A DNA stretch of 64,000 nt from CAYQQK01 sp964420065 (GTDB taxonomy: Bacteria > Bacillota > Dethiobacteria > DTU022). Positions 35,484-44,059 of this stretch are shown here, one piece after another. The DNA lies in the NCBI GenBank assembly GCA_964420065.1, contig CAYQQK010000005.1:46435-110434 (forward strand), given 5' to 3'. The stretch's first letter is position 1. The number at the start of each line of letters is the position of its first letter. Position numbers and translations under genes: made by a program. The notes beneath the pieces are model-generated. The model was not told the DNA's origin and made no database searches. It was given only the letters and a program-made list of their open reading frames with translations.

Positions 35484-36065
35484 TTGTACCGGTTCGGCCA
35501 TGCTGCTTTTGGGATTTATTTTAAAAATTTTTATCGGTTGCTGATCAGTGGCCGAGAAAATATACCGGGAAAAGGCCCTTTTATTGTTTGCAGCAACCAT
35601 ATCAGTTGGTTTGATCCGCCACTGGTAGGCTGTATTATACCGGCGCGACTCCAGGTGCACTTCATGGCTAAATCCGAACTTTTTACCAATTCGGTGATCA
35701 GTTCGCTGTTACGTCAGGCGGGTGCATTTCCGGTAAGGCGGGACCGGGCCGATCGTACTGCCATCCGTACGGCAATGCGGCTTTTGGAAGAGGGAAAAGT
35801 GCTGGGACTTTTTCCAGAAGGGACCCGGAGTGAAAATGGGGAGCTCCTACAGGCCCATCACGGAACGGCATTGATTGCCCTGCGCAGTGGCGCCCCTATT
35901 CTTCCCGTGGCAATTTCGGGTCCTTACCGTATCGGGCACCCGCTGCGTGTGAAAATCGGGTCCCTTTTCAAGCCGGCGGCAACCCATCAAAACGGGACAC
36001 GGCGTGTGAGTCTGGAACAAACAAGCGGCGAGATCATGGCCCGGATTGGAGCGCTCTTGCCGTGA
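35484..36065 (+). CDS. plsC: 1-acyl-sn-glycerol-3-phosphate acyltransferase
   Basis: 193 residues. The H-x4-D motif is in CSNHISWFDPP and the second motif in LFPEGTRSENG. Makes phosphatidate from lysophosphatidate; plsY, which performs the previous acylation, is at 45.4 kb. TTG start 35484 after GGGAGGGG. Confidence 0.93.
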   Translation: MYRFGHAAFGIYFKNFYRLLISGRENIPGKGPFIVCSNHISWFDPPLVGCIIPARLQVHFMAKSELFTNSVISSLLRQAGAFPVRRDRADRTAIRTAMRLLEEGKVLGLFPEGTRSENGELLQAHHGTALIALRSGAPILPVAISGPYRIGHPLRVKIGSLFKPAATHQNGTRRVSLEQTSGEIMARIGALLP

Positions 36066-36106
36066 GCCGGGAATGATAAAGGTGAGTAGTTTATTCAGGG
36101 GGAAAT

Positions 36107-38494
36107 GTGATGACGGGCGGTCGGGTTCGCGTCGGTAAACATGCCGGCTTTTGCAGTGGCGTTAAAAAGGCCCTGGAAACCGTTCTGCGGGAAGCGGAAG
36201 GCGGAAACCGGGTTGTGACCCTGGGTTTCCTGGTACATAATGAGGCGGTAGATCGTTACCTGGCCGAAAGGGGTATCACCCGGGTCGAAAGTCCGGAACA
36301 AGGAGCCGGCGCAATCCTGGTTATCCGTGCACACGGAATAGCCCCTGCGCTTGAAAAAAGGGCCTTGGCCAGTTGCCGCCGGGTCGTGGATGCAACTTGC
36401 CCACGCGTGCGTCGCTTGCACCGCCTTGCGGAACAACTGGCCGGTGAAGGGATCGCCCTGATCCTTTTGGGGGATCCGCACCACCCGGAGGTGGAAGGGA
36501 TCACTGCACGGGCAGCGGATGCAGGCGGAAGAACGGCAGTGATCACCTCCGTGGATGAATTGCAAACATTATCGCTGTGCCTACCGGTTGCCCTTGCGGC
36601 ACAGACAACAGCCGATCGTCCCGCTTTCGGGCGGGTTAAAACAGAATTTTTGGCTCGTTACCCCGGGCAAAAGGTATACGATACTCTTTGTCCTGAAACG
36701 GGCCTTAGGCAGGAAGAGGCAATGAGACTACTGGAAGAAACCGAGGCGATGGTTGTGGTAGGGAGTGCTTTTAGCTCCAACACTGCGGCCCTTGCCCGGC
36801 TTTGCAGCAATGTCCGGCCAACCTGCCGCGTGGCTGACGCCGGAGAGCTGGATCCGAAATTTCTTGACCAATACTGCAGTTTTGGGATCACCGCCGGTGC
36901 TTCCACTCCCCACTGGACGATTAAGGAGGTCGTGGAACGGATGGAAAAGGAACATTTCACCACAAGGGAAGATCAGGAGAACAAGGAAGTAGAGGGGGAA
37001 AATTGGGAAAGTAGTTTTGAAGCGGAGGAGCAGGATGATCCGGCAGGAACGGAAAACGGGGAAGACCGGTCGACCGTGGGAACCGGGACGGATGATCCGG
37101 TGAACGGGGTAGAACTGTCGACCACAGGAACCGGAGATCCGGAAAACGAAGAAGATCCGGAAAACGAAGAAGATCCGGTGCTCACAGGAGACGGGACGAA
37201 GGATCCGGAAAACGGAGAAAACCTTGCTGAAACGTCTGGAGGCGAAGAACCGTTTGATTATGCAGATGCGATCAGAGTATTTTCCGTGGGTGAGCAGGTT
37301 GCCGGGTCGGTGGTTAGTGCGACCGACGAAGAAGTCCTGCTCGATATCGGTTACAAGAGCGAGGCTATTTTACCGCGCTCCGAGGTATATTTAAGCGGGG
37401 AGGATACTTTACCCGGGCATTACCCGCCTGGAACGGAAATTGAGGTCACGGTGATTGAAATGGACGACCAGGAAGGGAAGATTGTTGTTTCCCATAAACG
37501 TCTCTCCCGGGAAAAACGTTGGGCCGTACTGGAGGAAGCCTTGCAGAACCAGGACAAAATAGAGGGAAAGGTCAAGCAAGTTGTCCCGGCAGGCATGGTG
37601 GTCGATCTTGGGGATGGGCTCGAAGGGTTTATGCCGGGGTCACTGGTAGATCTTCGTTATATCCCCGATTTCAAACCCTTTTTACACCAGGAAATCTTTT
37701 TCAAGGTTATTGAGATCAACCGTGAAAAGGACAAAATCATCCTTTCCCGTAAAAAGCTACTGGAGGAAGAAGCCGCCCTGAAAAAAGCGCAGACACTGGA
37801 AGCGCTGGAAACAGGTAATATCATTTCCGGGACCGTCCGCCGTCTGACCGATTTTGGTGCTTTTATCGACATCGGGGGCATTGACGGACTGGCGCATATT
37901 TCTGAGCTATCGTGGGAACGGGTCGGTCATCCGTCGGACGTGCTCAAGGTGGGTCAGGAGATCGAGGTAAAGGTTCTTGAAGTGATCCGGGAGCGGGAAC
38001 GGATCAGCCTTAGCCTCAAGCAGGCCCTGCCAGATCCCTGGGAAAAAGCTGAAGAATACTTCAAAGCCGGAACAATCGTTACGGGCAAGGTGACTCGCTT
38101 GATGAACTTCGGTGCCTTTGTGGAACTCAAGCCCGGACTGGAGGGCCTGGTTCATGTTTCCCAGATTGCTGATTATCATGTTAAACATCCTTCCGAAGTA
38201 CTTCACGAGGGAGAAAAAATAGAAGTAAAGATCCTCGATCTGCGTCCCCGGGAAAAACGCATCAGTTTAAGCACCAAGGAAGTTCGGGGCAAGACCGTAC
38301 AACGTGCTGAAACCCCCTCCGCCCCCGACCAGGAGGGAACCGGTAATGTAACCTTGGGCGATGTGTTTGGGGGATTGTTTAACGATCATCCCGGCGGGCA
38401 GGAAGAGGATGCAACTCAGGCCTACCCTGCCGGGATGGAAATAGAAGCAGATGAACCCGAAGCGGGAAACAGCGGTAGTGGCGGGCAGGTGTAA
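36107..38494 (+). CDS. ispH: IspH - ribosomal protein S1 fusion
   Basis: 795 residues in three parts. Residues 1-283 are 4-hydroxy-3-methylbut-2-enyl diphosphate reductase: Fe-S ligands C16, C98, C195, and H44, H76, H126, E128 (GDPHHPEVEG). Residues 284-385 form an acidic linker with repeats. Residues 390-795 contain four S1 domains (for example SVVSATDEEVLLDIGYKSEA and TVRRLTDFGAFIDIGGIDGL). The fusion is known in Clostridia. IspH is the last step of the MEP pathway begun by Dxs; the S1 part probably binds mRNA on the ribosome. Confidence 0.95.
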   Translation: MMTGGRVRVGKHAGFCSGVKKALETVLREAEGGNRVVTLGFLVHNEAVDRYLAERGITRVESPEQGAGAILVIRAHGIAPALEKRALASCRRVVDATCPRVRRLHRLAEQLAGEGIALILLGDPHHPEVEGITARAADAGGRTAVITSVDELQTLSLCLPVALAAQTTADRPAFGRVKTEFLARYPGQKVYDTLCPETGLRQEEAMRLLEETEAMVVVGSAFSSNTAALARLCSNVRPTCRVADAGELDPKFLDQYCSFGITAGASTPHWTIKEVVERMEKEHFTTREDQENKEVEGENWESSFEAEEQDDPAGTENGEDRSTVGTGTDDPVNGVELSTTGTGDPENEEDPENEEDPVLTGDGTKDPENGENLAETSGGEEPFDYADAIRVFSVGEQVAGSVVSATDEEVLLDIGYKSEAILPRSEVYLSGEDTLPGHYPPGTEIEVTVIEMDDQEGKIVVSHKRLSREKRWAVLEEALQNQDKIEGKVKQVVPAGMVVDLGDGLEGFMPGSLVDLRYIPDFKPFLHQEIFFKVIEINREKDKIILSRKKLLEEEAALKKAQTLEALETGNIISGTVRRLTDFGAFIDIGGIDGLAHISELSWERVGHPSDVLKVGQEIEVKVLEVIRERERISLSLKQALPDPWEKAEEYFKAGTIVTGKVTRLMNFGAFVELKPGLEGLVHVSQIADYHVKHPSEVLHEGEKIEVKILDLRPREKRISLSTKEVRGKTVQRAETPSAPDQEGTGNVTLGDVFGGLFNDHPGGQEEDATQAYPAGMEIEADEPEAGNSGSGGQV
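37136..37171 (+). repeat. two 18-bp tandem units in the ispH-rpsA linker
   Basis: GATCCGGAAAACGAAGAA occurs twice without a gap (37136-37153, 37154-37171), encoding DPENEE twice. Degenerate relatives lie on both sides between 36956 and 37261. The array is in frame. Confidence 0.8.
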
Positions 38495-38555
38495 CATTCG
38501 GGTTGATGCAAAGTGCGGGTTCCTGTTCCCGGATCTGCTGTAACCGGAAGAGGTG

Positions 38556-38578
38556 CCCCCGAAGACATATACCGGGGG
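38556..38578 (+). terminator. possible hairpin after ispH-rpsA
   Basis: CCCCCG (38556-38561) pairs with CGGGGG (38573-38578), followed by GGTTACTTTAATTT. The stem is short and the T-tract weak, so this is at best a partial terminator before DUF1614. Confidence 0.35.
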
Positions 38579-38662
38579 GGGTTACTTTAATTTCGGTATA
38601 AACGAGCCTGTCCGGGAGAGGCTATAAGCAGTACCGACCTTTTTTGAAGGGGGTTACTGCGA

Positions 38663-39355
38663 ATGCCGGTGGGTATGATTATTCTTTTGGCCCTCTCGAT
38701 CCTGGTTTTTCTGGGGCTGGCCCAACGGGTTTTGGACCGTCTCGGTCTGACCGACCGGACGGCCTTGCTTTTTATTGGGGCTATGCTCGTTGGGGGATTT
38801 CTCCCCGATCTTCGGCTCACGCCGGCCCTGGCAATTAACATCGGGGGCGGCATTATTCCGATCATCTTGATCGGTTATCTCTTTTACCGAGCCGGAACGG
38901 TAATGGAAAAAATCAGGGCAGTCATTGCCCTTCTTGCCACCACGGTGGTAGTTTATTTTCTTTACAAAATCCTACCTGTAGAACCGACTTACCCCATGCT
39001 GCTCGATCCTCTGTATTTGATTTCATTTCTGGCGGGGATTGCCGGTTACCTTGCCGGTCGATCCCGTCGTTCTGCTTTCATTGCCGGGACGGGAGGGATC
39101 ATTTTAAATGATCTTTTTACCCGTATCGAACTACTGTTTACCGGCGGAAGCGGCCATCTGATTATCGGCGGAGCCGGTATTTTCGATGCTACGCTCATTT
39201 CCGGCCTGATCGCTCTCGGCCTGGCCGAGCTGATCGGGGAAATTCGTGAACGGTTGGCCGGTGGTCCATCCGTTAATCGGCCCGGTGAACTGCACGCCGG
39301 ACTGATGGAACCCGGGCTGGAGGAAGAAGGAGGGCATCAGGATGAAAACAAATAG
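38663..39355 (+). CDS. DUF1614 family membrane protein
   Basis: 230 residues, six or seven hydrophobic segments, with a charged C-terminal tail. GGFLPDLRLTPALAINIGGG and the NDLFTRIELLFTGGSG loop are characteristic of the family. In sporulating Clostridia this gene commonly stands before spoIIP; here the two overlap by 14 bases. Function unknown. Confidence 0.85.
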   Translation: MPVGMIILLALSILVFLGLAQRVLDRLGLTDRTALLFIGAMLVGGFLPDLRLTPALAINIGGGIIPIILIGYLFYRAGTVMEKIRAVIALLATTVVVYFLYKILPVEPTYPMLLDPLYLISFLAGIAGYLAGRSRRSAFIAGTGGIILNDLFTRIELLFTGGSGHLIIGGAGIFDATLISGLIALGLAELIGEIRERLAGGPSVNRPGELHAGLMEPGLEEEGGHQDENK

Positions 39356-40535
39356 AAGTGAAGCAGTATGCCAAAGAATACGGGATATATGCAGGTCGGC
39401 CGTCGGGCTGGCCATTCTGCTTTTCATATTACTGGCGCCTTTTAAACCAGCTTGTGCGGAAACTCCGGCGGAACTGCCCTTTTTGGATCTGGAAAATTAT
39501 ACCGAGCGGCAAGACGGTTTTTATATCATGCGTAACGAAAGTGATGGCGCCGTGCTCATGCGAACCGCCCGGATCCTACGCCCTGGGGACAAATTCATCG
39601 ATCCGGATGATAATTATTACCAGGTTGTACGCCTTGAAGATAACACCGCCTGGGCACATCTGGAAGAAGAAGATATCCGCGGAGCGGAGGGTCCGGAATC
39701 TGCCCTGGAAGCCATGGCCGCGACGGAGGAAAAAAAACGCGTGATCGGGATCTATCACTCGCATGGGGCGGAGTCGTACGTTCCCAGTGACGGTACTGAA
39801 AGCATTGACGAAGGGGGAGGTATTCTACGGGTGGGGGATACCCTCACCGACAGCCTTGAACAACGGGGCGTAGAAGTGATTCACTCCAGGGAAACCCATG
39901 TTCCACATGATGCCGGGGCATACAACCGTTCTCGGCGCACCGCCGTTGATCTGTTGGGCAAGCATCTTGATGCACTTTTTGATGTCCACCGTGATGCCGT
40001 GCCCGCCGAGGAGTATCAGCGTGAGGTAAAAGGAGAAGATGTCGTCCAGATCCTTTTTGTCGTCGGGCGGCAAAATCAAAACATGGGCAGTAACCAGGCT
40101 TTCGCCCGGAGTTTAAAAAACATTGCCGATGCGCGATTTCCCGGCCTGGTTAAAGGGATTTTACTGGCAGACGGCAGTTTCAACCAGGATCTTGCTCCCC
40201 GTTCACTTCTCTTGGAGGTAGGGGCGCACGAAAACACTCGTGAAGAGGCCCAGGGAGCAGTAACCCTGTTTTCCGATGTAGTTACCGGTTTTCTCTATCA
40301 AACGGCAAGAAGCCCCAAAAACCCGACGGCAAAGGGGGGCGGTATCGCCATGCAAAGTGCTCTGAAGTTATTGCTGGCGCTGGTTGTTGCGTTTTTCTTT
40401 TATCTACTCATTTCCGCCGGTAGCTGGGGTGAGTTTAAACGTAAACTTGTTTTCTTTTTTCAACGGGAATTTACCGACCTGCGTCGCGAATTCACAAGGC
40501 GCAACGGCAGGAATGACAACGATGGAAAACATTAA
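39342..40535 (+). CDS. spoIIP: stage II sporulation protein P
   Basis: 397 residues. N-terminal membrane segment (LAILLFILLAPFKPACA), an N-terminal domain, then the amidase domain with GIYHSHGAESYVPSDG, DVHRDAVPAEEY and LLEVGAHENTREEAQ supplying metal ligands. A second hydrophobic segment is near residue 345-365. SpoIIP is the amidase/endopeptidase of the engulfment machine with SpoIIM and SpoIID. Confidence 0.95.
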   Translation: MKTNRSEAVCQRIRDICRSAVGLAILLFILLAPFKPACAETPAELPFLDLENYTERQDGFYIMRNESDGAVLMRTARILRPGDKFIDPDDNYYQVVRLEDNTAWAHLEEEDIRGAEGPESALEAMAATEEKKRVIGIYHSHGAESYVPSDGTESIDEGGGILRVGDTLTDSLEQRGVEVIHSRETHVPHDAGAYNRSRRTAVDLLGKHLDALFDVHRDAVPAEEYQREVKGEDVVQILFVVGRQNQNMGSNQAFARSLKNIADARFPGLVKGILLADGSFNQDLAPRSLLLEVGAHENTREEAQGAVTLFSDVVTGFLYQTARSPKNPTAKGGGIAMQSALKLLLALVVAFFFYLLISAGSWGEFKRKLVFFFQREFTDLRREFTRRNGRNDNDGKH

Positions 40536-40547
40536 AAACGGCCGGCT

Positions 40548-41441
40548 GTGGTAGAAAGGTATCTTGCCGCCACCCTGACCGGAGTAACCATGGGTGTCAT
40601 AGCCCGTTATCTGATGTTACGTTCCGATTATCGGCAGTTTCCCGGTTATCCGCACGGCTATATTACCCATCTTTCGCTCGGTTTGGTTGCCGCTTTGCTT
40701 GGTGCTCTGGCTATTCCCGCCTTGCTTGAAAAGGAGTTTACCGCCGTTACGTTTCTTTCCCTGGCGGCAACCCAGTTTCGGGATATTCGAGAAGTGGAAC
40801 GAAGAACCCTGGTTAACCTTGATGCCACCTATTTGGTGCCGCGCGGATTCGACTATATCGAGGGTATCGCCCGAGTTTTCGAAGCACGCAACTACTTGGT
40901 TATGCTGATCGGGCTTCTGGTCAGCGGTTTAACCGTGGTTTTCGGTTTACCGGTCGGGGTTCCGGCCGGCCTGGCGATACTTTTTGTTGCCCGCGGCCTG
41001 ATGGGAGGGCCAACAGTAGGGGATATTGCCGTAGTTCGTCCGGGCGAACTACGTTTTGAAGGCCCGAACCTGTTTGTGGAAAAGATTCATTTCATGAACC
41101 TGGCTACAGCCGAAGTTCGGGCCAGGTTTCTTGAACGGGGACTCGGGGTTGTGATTGAACCTTTTGATGATGACGCACGCGCCACTCTTGCTACCGCCGG
41201 GCAACGCCTGGCCATTGCCCACGATGCCGCCGTTCAACTGGGTATCTACAAGGATGTTGACACGGCCGAGTTCACGCCTGTATTGCGACGTTGCCTTGAT
41301 ACCGGCCGGATCGCCATGGTCATGTTGCCGATTGAACGCGATCTTGAATGTCTGATTTTAGCGGTGCGCCGGGCCCCTGTCCTGGAAAGTTCGCGTACCC
41401 GTCCTTTGCAATCCAAAGCCGGCCGCGGCGCCGCAGACTGA
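40548..41441 (+). CDS. YIEGIA family protein
   Basis: 297 residues. The name-giving YIEGIA stretch is in FDYIEGIARVFEARNYLVML. N-terminal and central hydrophobic segments (VTMGVIARYLML; MLIGLLVSGLTVVFGLPVGV) suggest membrane association; the C-terminal part is soluble. The family is restricted to spore-forming Clostridia. GTG start; no strong ribosome-binding site. Followed by its capping-subunit gene. Confidence 0.9.
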   Translation: MVERYLAATLTGVTMGVIARYLMLRSDYRQFPGYPHGYITHLSLGLVAALLGALAIPALLEKEFTAVTFLSLAATQFRDIREVERRTLVNLDATYLVPRGFDYIEGIARVFEARNYLVMLIGLLVSGLTVVFGLPVGVPAGLAILFVARGLMGGPTVGDIAVVRPGELRFEGPNLFVEKIHFMNLATAEVRARFLERGLGVVIEPFDDDARATLATAGQRLAIAHDAAVQLGIYKDVDTAEFTPVLRRCLDTGRIAMVMLPIERDLECLILAVRRAPVLESSRTRPLQSKAGRGAAD

Positions 41442-41507
41442 TTATTTGTTTCAGGACCAGTATTTGTCTTTGCCCGTCCCAATTCGGACCGGCTGAGGGG
41501 GGAGAAC

Positions 41508-41699
41508 ATGGAAGTTACTGTTGCCAAGTTTATTTTAGCGGCTATCACCCTGGATCCCATCCTTGTCGGGGGCGGGGTCCCCATATTTTTGGCCCGTAGC
41601 GAAGGCGAACGGGATCGTATCGCAAAATACCTTGCTCGAATCACTGAAGGGGTGGTGCACGACCTGGAAAATGGGGTCTATATACTCGTTAAACACTAA
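41508..41699 (+). CDS. capping complex subunit for YIEGIA
   Basis: 63 residues, ATG after GGGGGGAG. AKFILAAITLDPILVGGGVP and YLARITEGVVHDLENGVYIL match the small family named for its constant pairing with YIEGIA. Soluble. Function unknown beyond the pairing. Confidence 0.85.
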   Translation: MEVTVAKFILAAITLDPILVGGGVPIFLARSEGERDRIAKYLARITEGVVHDLENGVYILVKH

Positions 41700-41700
41700 G

Positions 41701-42123
41701 GTGGTAATCTATTACCGGGAAAGGAGAGCGGGGCCGCCTGCGCTGGCGGCGGTGCATCATTGCCATCCCTGCTGGAACGCCCGGAAGGCATTTCGGGAAG
41801 CTCGCTCCTGGCTGGATCGGAACAAGGAAGATACTGCTGTGGTTTTCTTGAAACTGTACGCTTTCAGTGAAGGCATTGCCGTTGGGGCCATGGTTTTTAC
41901 TGCACCGTCTGCTCTGGTCGGACACACCCTGAAAGGGTTGGCGGCAATTTTGGGGAATAACACCATCCGGCTGTACCTCGTGCCGGTAAAAGGAAAGGAT
42001 TTCATGGGGACACCCCGGCCATTTTATTGTAATGGGCGAGCGTCGCGGGAGGCTTGGAACGAGGCAAAAAAAGCGGTGAAGGCAGGGAAAAGGGGGCTAG
42101 AGGAACAGGCACGGTCGGTATGA
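41701..42123 (+). CDS. unrecognised protein in YIEGIA cluster
   Basis: 140 residues from GTG 41701. It has HHCHPCWNARKAFREARSWL near the start and an alpha/beta pattern (AVVFLKLYAFSEGIAVGAMV, IRLYLVPVKGKDFMG). The stop overlaps the DUF3189 start in ATGA. It may be a divergent DUF3189 paralogue, since two such genes often follow YIEGIA, but the characteristic N-terminal motif is missing. The ribosome-binding site is poor, so the start is uncertain. Confidence 0.6.
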   Translation: MVIYYRERRAGPPALAAVHHCHPCWNARKAFREARSWLDRNKEDTAVVFLKLYAFSEGIAVGAMVFTAPSALVGHTLKGLAAILGNNTIRLYLVPVKGKDFMGTPRPFYCNGRASREAWNEAKKAVKAGKRGLEEQARSV

Positions 42124-42614
42124 TCATTGTTTTTCAATGTTACGGCGGTACGCACACTTCGGTCGTTGCCGCCTCTCTTTACATCGGCCTCATTCCCCGC
42201 AATCGCCCACCGGAATACACAACTCTGTTAAACCTGCCCCACTTTGACCGGGTTGATGACAGGATGGTCGGAGGGCTGAACCATATTGGCAATGACAGTA
42301 AAGGCAACCCCGTTTTTGCCCTGGGTAGTCGCGGTCATGGCGCTCAAATGCGCCTACTCATGGGTGCCTTTCTTTGCTTTTGCCCGATGACGGTAGCGGG
42401 TGTATACGTCATCGATTGTATGCACTGCCTTACACTTGCAACCCGTGCCGGTGGTTTCATCTCCCGGCGCCTCGGGATGCCTTTCCTGGGCCGGCTCCTG
42501 CTTTTCCTGGGCCTACGCCGGGCTCTTCCAGATTTGCTATGGCAAGTTGAATCTTTTGAGAAAAACCCGCATGCTTACCTTTTGCTTCCCCCGTCGCCGC
42601 AGGGCAAAAGTTGA
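42120..42614 (+). CDS. DUF3189 family protein
   Basis: 164 residues. N-terminal VFQCYGGTHTSVVAASLYIG is the family hallmark (Cys-x-Gly-Gly-x-His-x-Ser, P-loop-like). FDRVDDRMVGGLNHIGND follows. Starts in an ATGA overlap. In Clostridia the family travels with YIEGIA and its capping subunit near spoIIP. Biochemical role unknown. Confidence 0.85.
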   Translation: MIIVFQCYGGTHTSVVAASLYIGLIPRNRPPEYTTLLNLPHFDRVDDRMVGGLNHIGNDSKGNPVFALGSRGHGAQMRLLMGAFLCFCPMTVAGVYVIDCMHCLTLATRAGGFISRRLGMPFLGRLLLFLGLRRALPDLLWQVESFEKNPHAYLLLPPSPQGKS

Positions 42615-42697
42615 TCTTGGTGCCGTTATTTGGGATAATGAAGCGTGTTCAGGAACAATACAGTAATTGACCGGCTGGGCAGGAGGCATGCAGAACT

Positions 42698-44059
42698 GTG
42701 GCGCCATCAAGTGGACAACCGGTAATTACCCGGGTTACCCCCGGTTCACCGGCCGGCCGGGCCGGCCTGGCGCCTGGTGACCGGTTGCTGGCAGTAGAAG
42801 GCCGTCCGGTGGGAGATATCATCGATTTTTGCATTGCCGGAGCGGATAGTGCTGTAACCTTGATTGCTTCTCGTTCCGGTCGTCTGCGAAGGATCAATAT
42901 CATCAAGGATCCTTCCGAACCACTGGGAATTTATTTTGATTCTCCCACCATCACGCCGGTCATCCGTTGCCGGAACCGGTGTATTTTCTGTTTCGTCGAT
43001 CAAAATCCTGCCGGCCTCCGTCCTTCGCTTTATCTCAAGGATGATGACTACCGCCTCTCCTTCCTTTACGGTAATTTTGTTTCCCTGAACCACCTCAGCG
43101 CGGGAGAGTTCGCGCGGGTTTTAAAATTGCGTCTGGCTCCGCTTTATGTATCCGTCCATTCAACCAACCCGGTTGTCCGCCGCCGGCTTTTTCGTTCGCC
43201 GGGTGTCGGGCGTGGTCTGAAGCATTTGTACAGTTTGGCCCGGGCCGGGCTGGCCTTCCATGCCCAGATAGTCCTCTGTCCAGGTTACAATACAGGATCG
43301 GAGGCCCGACGCACGATCCGGGATCTGGCCGCTCTAGGGAAGAATATCCGCAGTCTTGCCCTTGTTCCGGTCGGTTTAACCGCCCATCGCCCTGCGTGCA
43401 GCCCGGTTCTGGAACCCCTGAAACAGTCGGAAGCCGCCCGTCTGCTCGAACAGGTTTCCATTTTGCAAAAACAATATCGGGCGGAGCGGGGCAGCCGCTT
43501 CGTTTTCCTTTCCGACGAAATATATGCCGCGGCTGGAGCACCTTACCCCGGCATCGCCGAATATGAAGATTTCCCGCAACTCGAAAACGGGATCGGCCTG
43601 GCCCGTCTTTTTTTACAAGAGGTAGAAGAAATCGCTGCCACTCTACCGCCAATGCTGCCACGACCCCTTGGCGTAACTCTGGTTACCGGTGTCCTTGCTG
43701 CACCTTTGGTGGAACGCTTGCACCGGGTTTTGGCCAAAATCAGGGGTTTAAAAATCCAAATGGTAGTTGCAAAAAACCGATTTTTCGGTCCATCTGTGAC
43801 AACGGCGGGTCTTTTGGCCGGTAGTGATCTGGCCGTAGCCCTGCGGAAACTTTCCGGCGGCCCCGGTGAAGCAGTCTTTATCCCATCGACGGCATTGAAA
43901 GACGGGACCAACTTGTTTTTGGACAATACCACCCCGGCAGACTTAGCGGCGCTTATTGGAACACCCGTCCTTGCTGCCGGTGGGCCCGCCGCACTTCTTG
44001 CGGCAATACAAAGTCTTACTGGCAGTAAGCCGGTAAGAGAGGGGAGGGAGCGGGGGTGA
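42698..44059 (+). CDS. DUF512 protein with PDZ and radical-SAM-like domains
   Basis: 453 residues, GTG start. An N-terminal PDZ domain (GSPAGRAGLAPGDRLLAVEG, 18-60) leads into C-x3-C-x2-C in CRNRCIFCFVDQNPAG near 100, which can bind a 4Fe-4S cluster in radical SAM style; the DUF512 domain (EYEDFPQLENGIGLARLFL) is C-terminal. The family almost always precedes der, as here (GTGA overlap). Function unknown. Confidence 0.92.
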   Translation: MAPSSGQPVITRVTPGSPAGRAGLAPGDRLLAVEGRPVGDIIDFCIAGADSAVTLIASRSGRLRRINIIKDPSEPLGIYFDSPTITPVIRCRNRCIFCFVDQNPAGLRPSLYLKDDDYRLSFLYGNFVSLNHLSAGEFARVLKLRLAPLYVSVHSTNPVVRRRLFRSPGVGRGLKHLYSLARAGLAFHAQIVLCPGYNTGSEARRTIRDLAALGKNIRSLALVPVGLTAHRPACSPVLEPLKQSEAARLLEQVSILQKQYRAERGSRFVFLSDEIYAAAGAPYPGIAEYEDFPQLENGIGLARLFLQEVEEIAATLPPMLPRPLGVTLVTGVLAAPLVERLHRVLAKIRGLKIQMVVAKNRFFGPSVTTAGLLAGSDLAVALRKLSGGPGEAVFIPSTALKDGTNLFLDNTTPADLAALIGTPVLAAGGPAALLAAIQSLTGSKPVREGRERG

